From: Haliotis asinina
Taxonomy: Eukaryota > Mollusca > Gastropoda > Lepetellida > Haliotidae
Assembly (NCBI RefSeq): GCF_037392515.1
Contig: NC_090281.1
Span: 44,926,645-44,990,644 of the forward strand
Length of the DNA: 64,000 nucleotides
Direction of reading: 5' to 3'
In this document: positions 25,156-35,758 of the stretch, piece after piece
How the letters are laid out: every line of letters begins with the position of its first letter
How positions within the stretch are numbered: the stretch's first letter is position 1
The notes under the pieces: model-generated
Seen by the model: only the letters and a program-made list of their open reading frames with translations
The model's database searches: none
What the model was told of the DNA's origin: nothing
Made by a program: the position numbers and the translations under genes

Positions 25156-25441
25156 GGCTGGGTCAACGGTCAGAGAGGACCGTCACTATTGGACTTACAG
25201 ATCATTACGGGAACAGACTTGTCTCAAGGCTCCGCCTTCTTTACTGCTGCTGCCATTGGCTCCTTGGTTGGAGCTGTTGCTGGTGGAGCAATCTATGACC
25301 GATTCAATAAATACCTGTCATTGTTCATCTCGATGGCGGGGCACGGACTGACTGTAGCTGTGATACCACTGTGTTCACCCTACTGGCTTATGATCGCCAT
25401 GTTTGTAGCACACGAGTTCTTCCTCGGCATATTTAAAACAG
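25156..25441 (+). CDS. MFSD4/NaGLT1-like transporter A, exon 2
   Basis: Acceptor CTGATTTCAG|GGC and donor ACAG|GTGTGT. Enters in phase 0 and leaves in phase 1 (95 codons plus one base). It encodes residues 50-145: GWVNGQRGPSLLDL completes the helix 1 region and the first outer loop, SAFFTAAAIGSLVGAVAGG is helix 2, and GGAIYDRF (residues 92-99) is the MFS motif A of loop 2-3 with its Asp and Arg. KYLSLFISMAGHGLTVAVIP and YWLMIAMFVAHEFFLGIFKT follow as helices 3 and 4. The junction with exon 1 (...FGNFMS/GWVNGQRGP...) and with exon 3 (...GIFKT/G/CNVELVRVWG...) reads as the ordinary order of the MFSD4 family. No copy of this exon is seen near pseudogene B or, within this window, after exon 1 of gene C. 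Confidence 0.88.
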
Positions 25442-25619
25442 GTGTGTGCGTGTCTCCACTTATTTAGAACTATATTATCTCACATCCACATCAGCGGCAT
25501 AAGAAAGTGTTCCTCATGCGATCTGATAATAACACTTCAGGGTCTGGCACCAGATTGTTGCACTACAGTCTGTTGTTTTGTCTATGGTCAAGAGTATTGG
25601 TCTCGGGAAGATGGGTAAG

Positions 25620-26107
25620 TGATCTCTAGGTCCGATAGTTCATTGGTCTCAGGATCAGATGGTTCATTGGTGTCGGGATCAGATGGTTCAGTGGCATCGG
25701 GATCAGATGGTTCAGAGGTGTCAAGATCAGATAGTTCAGTGGTACCAGGATCAGATGGTTCAGTGGTATCTGGATCAGATGGTTCGGTGGTCTCAGGATC
25801 AGATGGTTCAGTGGTCTCAGGATCGGATGGTTCAGCGTTCTCAGGATCAGATGGTTCAGTGGTGTCAAGATCAGATAGTTCAGTGATACCAGGATCAGAT
25901 GGTTCAGTGGTATCTGGATCAGATGGTTCGGTGGTCTCAGGATCAGATGGTTCAGTGGTCTCAGGATCGGATGGTTCAGCGTTCTCAGGATCAGATGGTT
26001 CAGTGGTCTCAGGATCAGATGGTTCAGCGGTATCCGAATCAGATATTCCAGTGGTATCGGGATCAGATGGTTCAGCTTTATCGTGTCTAGATCAAATGGT
26101 CCAGAGT
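25620..26107. repeat. 24-bp minisatellite inside intron 2
   Basis: About 20 units of GGATCAGATGGTTCAGTGGT plus CTCA, spaced 24 bp. Because 24 is a multiple of three, several frames stay open on both strands for up to about 170 codons (plus-strand reading SGSDGSVV repeated). It lies between exons 2 and 3 of gene A and runs directly into SINE2 sequence at its right end, so I take it as a non-coding expansion. Confidence 0.95.
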
Positions 26108-26240
26108 TGGTGTCTACCAAGTCAGCGAGCCTGACCACCCGATCCCGTTAGTCGCCTCTTACCACAAGCATAGTCACCTTTGATGGCAAGCATGGATTGC
26201 TGAAGGCCTGTTCTAGCCCGTTACCTTCACGGGTGACGGG
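26108..26240 (-). mobile_element. SINE2 5'-half
   Basis: TACCAAGTCAGCGAGCCTGA, CCACCCGATCCCGTTAGTCG, ATGGCAAGCATGGATTGCTG and TACCTTCACGGGTGACGG. It continues without a gap from the 24-bp array, whose unit resembles the next SINE2 segment (TCTGGACCAGACAATCCAGT). Confidence 0.85.
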
Positions 26241-26669
26241 TCGATGTTTCGATGTAGGGTCTTATATCGTTATCAAACTAAAAGTTAACACTAACCAGAT
26301 GATGAGAAGTACAGCTTATTCACCTTGACCTGCGCATATGCATGACCCGGAAGGTCAAATGGCAAAAACGGCAGGTCGAGTTAACTTCATTAAATAGGGG
26401 AGCAGAAAGTGTTGTCAGTGTCGCATGTGTACGTCGGAAACAGTAAACCATCTGCAGTTTTTTAAGGAGAGTTAGCACATTGCTGACGATTTCTGAGATG
26501 TCAAACAGCAACCTTGTCTCGTCGGTTCGGACATGTTGACAATCAATGACAAAGGTTCAACCTTTCACAATTGAGACCCAACCAGTTGTGACGCCACTCA
26601 CGCACTTCATTAGAATTCACTTGATCAGGTCAAGCTGAACAAGCTATGTTTTGCCAAACAGCAGACTAA
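26241..26669. other. Intron 2 spacer
   Basis: Near 26245-26290 there is a phrase (TTTCGATGTAGGGTCTTATA) of a dispersed fold-back repeat also seen near 57410. Nothing else recognised. Confidence 0.5.
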
Positions 26670-27302
26670 AGGTTACATGCAACGTAAAACACAACTTGCC
26701 GAAATAGATCATCAAAAATGCCAATTCAACCTTTTCAACAGTTATGCAACAGTGAATAGGTTCGCCGAACTTGAAACAGTGTGCCTGCGCGGAGTATGAT
26801 GTCGTGAGCAGTAGTCTAATCTTGGTTGTGTATACAAACAAATAAATATTCTACTCGTTACATAAAAATGGCATGTTGATTGTGATAAGTACACTCAGGG
26901 AAAACTCAATATCTGATTTATTGACACCTATGTCTGCCTACCTGTCTACTAATGACAATATGCAATGACTGACCACATGCAATTTGAAATTAACTGCTAT
27001 CGTCCTTATAAGCCATAAACAAAGAGCCGGCTAAGCGTATCGGCAAATGAACCAGTGACCAATGAAAAGGCTTCTTCGTTACGCTTAAGTGCACACCCAC
27101 CGCCTTTGATTGAGTTCGGTGTCGCGGCTGCTTCGTTTCGAGAGAGGTAACACAAGTGCAAAATCTGGCACTATTGATCTGCGATTATACTCTTATAATT
27201 CGGTTTATTTGTCTTTTCTTAGTCAGCAATGCATTTTACACATCATGAAAAAGTGATAAATGTGTTCTAATTATGTGTGATCTTTTTGGTTGCATGTGAC
27301 CT
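26670..27302 (-). mobile_element. TTAA-flanked DNA transposon, internally deleted copy
   Basis: 633 bp with inverted ends AGGTTACATGCAAC and GTTGCATGTGACCT, flanked by CTAA (a worn TTAA) and TTAA. It matches the longer element at 31189-32449 along both arms but lacks about 500 bp of its middle, where that copy keeps a THAP fragment. TTAA duplications with THAP proteins are known in the Kolobok superfamily. Orientation is taken from the longer copy. Confidence 0.8.
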
Positions 27303-27469
27303 TTAACATTAAACACAACATGTACATAAACAACTGGTACATAATTTGGAGAGTTAGGTGAGAGACTGGGAACAACAAGGCAGACTGGTGATGAAACCAG
27401 GTGATTACGTTGTATTGTACGAAAAATCTGATGAATTGCTTTTACAGTTTGATTAATTCTTCATGGGTT

Positions 27470-27710
27470 GATTGTATCTTGTGATTCGGTGGTCTGATGA
27501 ACAGATGATTCTGTGGTATGGGGACCAGATGGTTCGGTGGTTTCATGATCATTTGACTCAGAATAAATGGTTCCTGGGTCAGGTGGTTAAGTGATCAGGT
27601 AAGTAGTACTGGATCAGTGGAATCAATGGTGCCAGGGCCAGATGGGTTATTTGTCTCAGGATCAGACGGTTTAGATGTCTTAGAGTCGAACAGTTCTGTT
27701 GTAGGAACAG
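27470..27710. repeat. Degenerate relative of the 24-bp array
   Basis: Scattered worn units such as GACCAGATGGTTCGGTGGTT and GGATCAGACGGTTTAG, about 1.4 kb after the main array and in the same intron. It looks like an old outlier of the same tandem repeat. Confidence 0.7.
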
Positions 27711-28156
27711 TTGGTTATCACGTTGACGTAACGCCGTGAAGTTATCGTTTAACCACAACACATTTATTCTTTACTTGAACATTACTATACAGACTGGATA
27801 CTGGTTACCATGACAGGCCAGGCACTATAGTTCCACACATTACACATGCACTCTGCATGCACACATGGGCAGATGCAATCTGCTTCTTACGAGCTCAGTT
27901 GTACTAATAGCTCTTTGTTTTTCTAGTAACACTTTTACTTTTGTCTTAAAAGAATGTGCCACTTTTTCAAGAGGTTCTTCAACTACCCACCACTGGAGTG
28001 AAGACATCATTCTTCAGCAACGTACATACCACTGTGTCAACCAACAAATAGCCAATATATGTATGGATTTATTTTACTTTGAAATATATATTTGATTTGC
28101 TGTCAGTAGTGAAGAATTACTACAAATCCTTCCTTTCTCATGATCATAACCCATTC

Positions 28157-28159
<3 letters not shown>
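27711..28159. other. Intron 2 spacer
   Basis: No repeat family or gene recognised. Confidence 0.6.
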
Positions 28160-28238
<79 letters not shown>

Positions 28239-28300
28239 TGTGTGTGTATCGAGAGAGAGAGAGACACGCACACATACACGCACGCACACAAACACACATT
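28160..28300. repeat. (TA)n then (GA)n/(CA)n microsatellites
   Basis: Pure TA repeat from 28160 to about 28235, then TGTGTGTATC, a GAGAGAGAGAGAG run and ACACGCAC-type repeats to about 28300. Length-variable simple sequence in intron 2. Confidence 0.98.
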
Positions 28301-28311
28301 AATACATGTAA

Positions 28312-28385
28312 TTCCGGTGTCCCCCACCCTGATTTTGCTGGATTATTGCTAAAAGCTGCGTAAGACCATACCCTCTCACTTACTG
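28312..28385 (+). mobile_element. SINE1 3' fragment
   Basis: CCGGTGTCCCCCACCCTGAT, GCTGGATTATTGCTAAAAGC and a tail-like CTCTCACTTACT. It stops about 25 bp before exon 3, next to the splice acceptor of gene A. Confidence 0.85.
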
Positions 28386-28409
28386 ATACACATTTATTTA
28401 TGTTTGCAG

Positions 28410-29464
28410 GCTGCAATGTGGAACTTGTTCGAGTATGGGGAGTGGAAAGCAAACCTTACATGCAGGCTTTACATTTCTTATGGTCATTAGGGGGAATTAT
28501 CTCTCCTTTTGTCCTTGAACCGTTTTTAGCCGTTAGAAAAGATGGCGATAATAACACCACACGATCTTCTGTTATGGAAACCCAAAACAGATCATACAGC
28601 GTACAGGAGTACGTGAATGCATCCAATATATCAACGGAGCATCACCTGCAGACAAGAATCATTTGGCCATTTTTGATGACTGGGCTGTTAACAATCCTGT
28701 CTTCAGTACCGTTCTTAATTGTGTTTCTTTTTGCAAGACAAGAAAAGCATAAGGACGCTGCAAAAGCTTTAGATGGAAAGAGACAGGGTAAAATGTTGCC
28801 TCGGAAATTACTCGTCCTAACACTTGGCCTACTAGGTATATTCTACTTTTTCTTGGACGAGGTTGAAGACTCGTCGGTATCTTTCCTGACATCATATGTT
28901 GTCAAGCAGTTCAAATGGACAAAGGTCATGGGAGCCAGAATCACATCAGCGTTTTGGGCAGCATATGCGTTTGGTCGTCTAGCTGCCATCGTCTTCATCG
29001 GCTATGTATCGCATATGAAAATCTGTGGTCTGTTTTTTTCCTTTTTGATACTCGCTCAGGTTGGAATGATATTTGCTGGAATGTACCTGTCAAATGTATT
29101 CATATGGATCACAGCTTGTGCTGTGGGCTTTTCAATATCGATCAGCTTTCCTGCGATGCTGACCTGGATTGAGAAGGACTTTGTGCAACTCTCGGGTAAA
29201 ATCATGTCCGTCATCTTCATATCAGTAGGTCTGGGTGGAATGGTCAATCCTCAGATCATTGGTCATCTGATGCAGGTATCCAGTCCTCTTTGGTACAATT
29301 ACGTTCTGACCATCGAGAGTGTCCTGTTGTTCCTCAGTTTCCTAATGTTAGTTTGGCTAGTGAAGAAAGTCCTCAGCAAGCATCACTCATCCTATACTAT
29401 CACAGAAGATCCAACAATAGAAAATGAGGAACCTCTAACCGAAAAGCCCAGTACAATTTCATAA
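28410..29464 (+). CDS. MFSD4/NaGLT1-like transporter A, exon 3 and stop
   Basis: Acceptor TGTTTGCAG|GC in phase 1. The long last exon encodes residues 145-495. Order of features: CNVELVRVWG and the helix 5 region (YMQALHFLWSLGGIISPFVL), then an outer loop with five N-glycosylation sequons (N192, N193, N204, N214, N217). Next come helix 6 (IIWPFLMTGLLTILSSVPFL), a basic central loop (KHKDAAKALDGKRQGKMLPR), and six more helices from KLLVLTLGLLGIFYFF to LLFLSFLMLVWLV. The tail is acidic (TEDPTIENEEPLTEKP). ISFPAML and GGMVNPQIIGHLM are segments I associate with the MFSD4/NaGLT1 group. No break is seen. Sequon cluster and length fit a surface transporter; sugar substrate is a family inference. 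Confidence 0.9.
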
Positions 29465-31188
29465 TAACTTCTTCATCATAGTTGTGTTTCTTCGGAAATA
29501 ATTTCCATATGTTTGTTTCCGCCTGCAAGTGTATAAAATAAGATTAGAAAGTAAAAAAAATATGTGAACGTGGTTTTTACATATTTTGCACATTTAGACT
29601 GTTATGTTCAACTGCTATAAAGGCACTGCTGCGGAAGAAGCGGTAATATGTAAACGGTATAGCCATGACAATAAGTGTAGCTCAGTATATTCATTGTTTC
29701 TCCAGGTGGTGTTGTTTCATATTGATGATTTCCTTAAATCCTAAAATGTTCATAGCCCCTCTCAACAACAATGGTGCTCTACTTAACCTTGTCAGTATGC
29801 ATCATTAGTCATTCCAAAAAACATTTATTTATATTTTTTCCAGGTACCTGAATTATCTCACATTTGTTGCATTTTCCCTTTTTGTTTTTGTTGAACAATT
29901 CTGTATAGCTTTCACATCTACGTTTCAGTGGTAAAATGTTTTAAAGATATCCAACTTTTTTCTGACACTAGACATGGTACCAGGGGCAGGACCAGTCAAT
30001 GTCCTTGAAGGAGGAGTCTTTAAACATTCAAGGGGAAGGAAAAACACTGTCACTATCAGATACAATGTAGTCTAGATCTTTAAATAGTCTGAAAAGCAAA
30101 AGAACCGCTGTGATATTTGAATTGGGGTTTAATCTTTTTTTTTCTTACTTATACACCGGACGTCGAGTTTCAGGAAATATGAATCGTGATCGTGTAGCCT
30201 GTTTTGCCCAATAAATGTTTTTGTATTTGGAAGTGGAAGAACTGACACAAACACAACACTGAAATCGAGTACATGCATCATGCATGGCTAAGTTTACAAG
30301 AGAAAATGATAATTATGTATTAATTATTTGGAGGTGGCCAAATATAGTCTAACAATACAGACGCATCTAGGCCACCAAAACTGACCTTGGCCTATTCGTT
30401 ACGCCCATAAACTAATTTAATTCTCTGTCAAACTTAAAACCAGGTCAAAGACATGAATAAACACAGTTCAAAATGATTTTTTTGAGTGAATGAGTTCAAC
30501 GTCACCCTGACAATTCAGTCATGTTATTATATGAAATATCAGTCACAAAGGATATCACAATATTGGCAGGATATTGCATTTTGTATATGTAAAACCTAAA
30601 CATTTAAAATAGTCTATTTAACACAAAGACTACATATTACATTTAGTACCTTTAAACTACGGGCTGTCTTGCGAAAGGAAAGTGTCCCCATCTCTCAATT
30701 TCCGACAAAGTGAAACAAATCCTGGAGCCATTGGGACAAACCTTCTACGAGTGATACCATATCCCTCGATTTGGCTTGCTAGGTAATTAATTACAAAAAA
30801 GTCAGAGAATTTGAAGGGGAATGCCCAATGGTTTTTGACGGGTTGTTATTGCGTTGTGTGTGCTTCACTAGAGCAGTAGTCGACTGTGTAATACTCTGTT
30901 ATCAGTATCACATGAAGGTGTTACACTAATCTTGCTGGCAATATACTCTGATTTTCATGAGCCACGGATGCATTCTCTTACTCGTGCCCTTCATTTGCTT
31001 TGCTTGTGTAGCCCAGGTAGCCTAGTTGATCTTGTTGAGTCCCTACGCACACTGCGTCTGTTTTTGAAATACATTGCGCCATGAATTTGCAACAATCCGT
31101 TGTGCTGTTATTCTGTCTGTCAGTATGATAATTACAAATTTACAGGCAACAATAATGTCAATTGCAATGAAGGCAAGAGGTTCATTAA
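29465..31188. other. 3' flank of gene A and intergenic DNA
   Basis: AATAAA occurs at 30210-30215 and could be the polyadenylation signal, about 750 bp after the stop; a closer weak form (AAAATAAG) is near 29536. Otherwise no gene or known repeat. Confidence 0.5.
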
Positions 31189-31740
31189 AGGCCACATGCA
31201 ACGTATACACAACTTTGCAGATTCTAATACCTTTCGGTATGCACTTACTGAACCAATCATGAAAATGCCAATTCAACATATGAAGTTGATAAAAACGCGA
31301 TGAAAAGAAAGCCCCGCGAAATCGGAGTTCAAACCATCCACTAAATTTTCCCAAGCGCTTGGTAAAAAGTGGTTTCAACAGCTGTGCTGCGCCCATAACG
31401 CATGCACAGTGAATACATTAGCAGAGCTTGAAAGTATGCATGCCCGGAGTATGAGGTCGTGAGCAGTAGTCTTGGTTGTGTACACAAACATGTAAATAAT
31501 CTACTCGTTACATTAAAACAAACTTGTTGATTGTGGTAAGCAATCTCTGACACAGAGAGAGCTCAATGTCTGGTTTATTGACACCTATATATTTGCCTGT
31601 CTGTATGCTAAAGACAACATGCAGTACACAGCTTCAATCATTGACCACAGGCAATTTGAACTTAACACCTATCCGACTATACGACATAAACAAAATAAAT
31701 TGATTAATGACTCGTGCACCCGAGTCTCATCTCTGCCACA

Positions 31741-31929
31741 TTATGTAATTAGGCAAGTGTGATACTTGTACACATGACATGTTTTTATGTCTGTGGGATG
31801 CAAACAAACTACATCCATTTTTTCTCGGATGACTGGACCTGACGGAAACTGGTGCAAACTCTTGTCAATTTCAAGTCTTGCTTTGTACTTGGACGAATGA
31901 CAGTTTCTAGCCACGCAGGAGTTCACCAT
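31741..31929 (-). pseudogene. THAP-domain fragment
   Basis: Sixty-two codons beginning MVNSCVARNCHSSK, then HQFP and an Arg/Glu-rich stretch (VIREKMDVVCLHP). This is the start of a C2CH THAP zinc finger: Cys-x4-Cys, then the conserved FP pair. The distal Cys-His ligands and the rest of the protein are absent. It lies inside the TTAA-flanked element and is best read as part of its lost transposase or accessory protein. Confidence 0.65.
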
Positions 31930-32004
31930 CTCTACTGAGATGATTTTTTGATTGGGGCAAATGCAAATTCAGAGAACATGTATTTGCAAAACATCTCTAT
32001 ATAC

Positions 32005-32121
32005 ATTCTTCATGGACAATAACTTCTTTTAATGTAGATGATTTTGTTTGACAACAGTATATGAATCCATACTGAAACGATGCATTAAGTACAATAAAAG
32101 AAGTTGTTATCCATAAAGAAT
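32005..32121. mobile_element. Small fold-back element
   Basis: 117-bp inverted repeat: ATTCTTCATGGACAATAACT at the left and the near reverse complement AGTTGTTATCCATAAAGAAT at the right. It has no matching segment in the sister element at 26670, so it is either an insertion into the Kolobok-like copy or part of its lost middle. A related phrase (GATGACAACTTCTTTAATAC) is at 57383. Confidence 0.65.
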
Positions 32122-32604
32122 CTTACTTTCTTGTGACTCGCCATATTTCTAAAATGCCCATCAAACAGACCATCTTTCTGTACACACAGTGAGCCCTCAG
32201 CGTATCAGCAAATGAACCAGCCAATCGGAAGCTGTCGTTACACTTGAGTGCACACCCACCCACTATGACTGGGTTCGGTGTTTCGAGGGAAGTAAGCCTA
32301 AGTGCAAAATATTGCGCTTTTGAATCGCGATTGTACGCTTATGATTTTGTTTATTTGTTTTTTTACATGCAGCAATGTATGTCAAATATGTCATGAATAA
32401 TTGATAATTGTATTTTAATTATGTTTGATTTTTTGGTTGCATGTGACCTTTAACTAATATATGCAGTTGATCAGGTACACTAGTTCAGGTAACCAACGCA
32501 AAGTATTCGCCATCGGAAAGCGTTTCTAGTACAAGGAGTGTCTTCGATTTTGAACTGTACTAGTTCAGGGCAAAAGTGTACTATATTATATTCTCTATGT
32601 AATG

Positions 32605-32740
32605 GTGTATTGGCCAGACAGATTAGTGCTTAACATCATGGTCATCGATCTACACAGCTGAGATACGATGATATGTGTCTCTTTCTTTATGATTTCGTTA
32701 GTCGCCTTTTAGGACAAGAACTGGATTGATAGTTGTAGTT
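32605..32740 (-). mobile_element. SINE2 fragment
   Basis: Worn middle part: TGTATTGGCCAGACAGATTA, ATCATGGTCATCGATCTACA, ATACGATGATATGTGTC and GTTAGTCGCCTTTTAGGAC. Tail and 5' end missing. Confidence 0.7.
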
Positions 32741-33384
32741 AGCAGTAATAGCGAACGTTGACTGCAAATGACTAACACAACGCAGCAATCAGAAATGAAA
32801 TGAAATCTACCGCCTGTACCTCTTCTGGGGGAAGCCTATGGTTAAATTTTATAGAAGTGATTTGAGTCTATTTGAATGGCCAATGCAAAGGGATGCCTAT
32901 CGGTAAAACCGACCGCTCTGACTACATCCATTACCGTTTCATGAAACCGAGAAAGTGGCACCATTCAAGACATTATCCTGGAATTAGGTCTGAACCTTCT
33001 TGAGGTCATTGACCAGTGTGATAGAGATCCAGTATACATTCCTGTTGACAACGCTTCAATATACTGTCTGTGATGAGTCAAACCAAATCGCAACTCTTTC
33101 AGTGTCTGTTAATGAACTATGTTGTGCGATTATTGATAAACAAATGTCCAAAAGTAATGCCACCAAATATTTTTCTTATCTAAAACAAAACCTATGGTAT
33201 CATTAAATGTTTGATTGTCAAAAACAATCCTTCAGTAACAGTATTTAATGGATAAAAAGGAGAAAAACGACGTATCCCGTGATCTATAATCACATGAATG
33301 ACACTGGTTTGCATTATCCAGTATTTCATCACCAATGCAGAATCGATTGGGAGCTTATACAACTTAACGCAGCACATATATGTT
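32741..33384. other. Intergenic spacer
   Basis: No gene or repeat recognised; open frames here carry no domain. Confidence 0.6.
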
Positions 33385-34330
33385 CAATACTGGGTGTGGC
33401 CACCCCTAGCAGTGATGCAGGTCCTGAGTAGGTGAGTCTTCCTGCTTCTTGATTAGGGATCCGACATCATTTCTTTTTCATGGCAGCTGCCAAAGCGTTC
33501 CTCATCAGTGGCTGAGTTTGGCGTCTCCAAATACGACGTCATACTTATTCCCAAAGGTGCTCAATTGGGGACAGATCTTGAAGAGCTGGAATTTGCTTTC
33601 GTCATCAAAGTTCACTCCGCACCACTTTCGCTGCTGCCAGAGTGGCACAGCCTTGGTTCATCTCAGTCAGGCACGTCGGTGTTAGCACATCAAAGGCACG
33701 GAGATCATGAATGTGGAGTCGTCAGGCAACAGCCTGTCTGCTGACTGGATGTCCAGTGCTGTTGGATGCGTGAGTGAGTGAGTGAGTGAGTGAGTTAATA
33801 TTTAACGTCACATCGGCAATATCTCAGCCATATCGTGACGAGAACATTTAATACTAAAATGAAATATATGTCTATTATAAAACCTGTCAGCGAAGGACAG
33901 TAAAACAACTAGGATATCACAGAGTAGAATATAAAACTAGTAACTATACCTAAAACAATTTATCTATACAGGACAATACAATGTAAAAATGGGCTATAGA
34001 TTGCTAACAACTGAAGGTAGATCACCATACTAGGGACCATGGGGTCCAGTGCTGTTGGCGCTTGATGACGTCACAGTGATGTATCCGTTCATCAAGTGTA
34101 AATACCGGCCTTCTTGTTGGGTAGTGACCATCGGTCTGCCATTCTTTGGCATATCTGCAGTACTGACAGTCTATTGTAGACGTGTGCAAATCTTCTGATG
34201 GTGGATGTGCAACATCCCATGGTTCTAGCAACAAGCTCTTGCGTCAGTTCAATCTGTAACGTACCGATTACTCTCTCCCTCTGCTCTTGTGTTAACGAGG
34301 CATGGTCCTGGTTGTCAATCGATTAAAATG
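33385..34330 (-). pseudogene. Tc1-like transposase remnant, split by a SINE
   Basis: Minus-strand translation gives, from the right, a helix-turn-helix start (LTQEQRERVIGTLQIELTQE, RTMGCCTSTIRRF), the linker YPTRRPVFTLDERI, then after the SINE at 33766-34043 the piece VNFDDESKFQLFK (equivalent of the first catalytic Asp motif FSDESRF) and a GGHT-like C-terminal end (GWPHP). Much of the catalytic middle is deleted and several stops interrupt it. Tc1/mariner proteins carry a DD34E triad; only the first Asp region is visible. Confidence 0.75.
33766..34043 (-). mobile_element. SINE3 copy with 15-bp target-site duplication
   Basis: 278 bp bounded by GTCCAGTGCTGTTGG at 33751-33765 and again at 34044-34058. 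On the plus strand it starts with a (GAGT)n tract, then TTAATATTTAACGTCACATC, GGCAATATCTCAGCCATATC, GTGACGAGAACA, and ends ATCACCATACTAGGGACCAT. The tail defines a minus-strand orientation. It interrupts the Tc1 remnant, so it is younger than that element. Confidence 0.93.
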
Positions 34331-35462
34331 ATGCCAGAGAATAAACCCGGTTAACATTTATACCCTAATTTGATACGAGTAACTTTGTGCACACTTTCCT
34401 TTTTATTCGTGTAAATTCTGTTTTTCCCCCACAGAATATGAAATGGAAGTGCAGACGTTGGGAATAGTCGTTGTGTTCGAGATATGTGTTTTTTAAATTT
34501 TATCAAACAGATTGACAATTATTTTTAACAGTTTACTTTCGTTCTGTTTTTGGGGCGGTTTTTTGGGCCGCTAGTTTATAACAATTAAGGAATGCCAGTG
34601 CCTTCCTCAGAGATGAGAGTTGGACAGGGTCTGGTGGTCGTGTTGGTTAAGAAGACATAAAAGCTTGGGGTTCTCGGCCACAGCAGAGACAATATTGTTG
34701 GATAGAAACATGCTTCGTCCTGATTATGTTTCGTAGCTGCTACCTGTAAATAAACAGGGCCCAAACAAACACGCAGCTTCTATGACATCCTCTTTGACTA
34801 CGTTCCTGTGTTCCCATAATCTGACTAACTAGTCCATCACCTAGTCAAGGGACACTCCTAATCATGTAGGGAATTAAGTTTAAAGACGCAAACATTTATT
34901 TCACATCCCAAGTCTACTCTGTAGGAACAGAATCTTCAGTCCACTTGAAAGCACTGTATACCATACAGAGAGAACAACATCTGCTTATTATGTGCTTCCT
35001 CTTTTGCGGAATGCACATCAGAATTCAGAATTTCGGAAACGTTTTCGTGGAGAACTCAACCTTCAAAATCAGAAAATGTTTTGACGCTGTCAGAACGTGT
35101 GTTGCCGGTGGAGCATTGGACCGATGCAATCAAAGTCTCTCCAAATGATCATGATTGCTGATCGTTTAAGCTGCAGAATTTCTGCACTTGACACCAAATG
35201 GTTTTATTAAATTCGACCAAATCAGTAAAAGATTATCATTTGACTTCTAGTCCATCGATCACTGGATTGTAATCATTGCATTTTATATGGTATATGGGAT
35301 CTTTTACTCTTTCGCTTAGTGGGGCCTGATGAAATCTTCATTTTTCATTCACGTTTCACACATTTAAAACCTATTCAAAACAAGTATTATTACGCTAAAG
35401 TTCTCTAATGTATATAACATCAACCATATCCAAAATTTCTTACAGGCATCTTTTAAGGATGA
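34331..35462. other. Intergenic spacer
   Basis: No recognised gene or repeat family. A 67-codon open frame at 34945 is without recognisable features. Confidence 0.55.
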
Positions 35463-35755
35463 TGAGTGAGTGAGTGAGTCAGTCAGTCAGTCAGTCAGTC
35501 AGTCAGTCAGTCAGTCAGTCAGTCAGTCAGTCAGTCAGTCAGTCAGTCAGTCAGTCAGTCAGTCAGTCAGTCAGTCAGTCAGTCAGTCAGTCAGTAATAA
35601 TCGGATCTGGATCAGACAATTCAGGGATCAACAGCACGAACATCTACACAACAAGAATGCGATTATATGTGTCAACCAAGTTGTCACTTCTTAAGACAAG
35701 CATGGGTTATTGAAGATCAATTCTAACCCGGATCTTCACGGGTACTAAAGAACGA
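35463..35755 (-). mobile_element. SINE2 copy with expanded tail
   Basis: GAGT tail units turn into a pure TCAG repeat (35479-35595, about 29 copies), which joins directly to SINE2 body at AATAATCGGATCTGGATCAG and continues to AACCCGGATCTTCACGGGT. The body segment normally between tail and core is missing, so the microsatellite replaces it. Reading frames made of SVSQ repeats here are simple-sequence artefacts. Confidence 0.9.
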
Positions 35756-35758
35756 TGA

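Larger units (their letters stand above)
31189..32449 (-). mobile_element. TTAA-flanked Kolobok-like transposon with THAP fragment
   Basis: 1,261 bp, flanked on both sides by TTAA (31185-31188 and 32450-32453). Terminal inverted repeats AGGCCACATGCAAC and GTTGCATGTGACCT differ at one of 14 positions. The middle carries a minus-strand THAP-like domain (31741-31929) and a small fold-back insertion (32005-32121). The arms match the 633-bp element at 26670-27302. The combination of TTAA target and THAP domain fits Kolobok (established for that superfamily); no transposase core remains, so the copy cannot move by itself. Confidence 0.82.

Noticed and set aside
25619-26138. 170-codon GSDGSVV-type frame (and its minus-strand partner) as an alternative exon of gene A
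   Set aside because: Open on both strands because of the 24-bp period, merges into a SINE2, and lies between properly spliced exons 2 and 3.
35470-35713. SVSQ-repeat proteins
   Set aside because: Translation of a (TCAG)n microsatellite.
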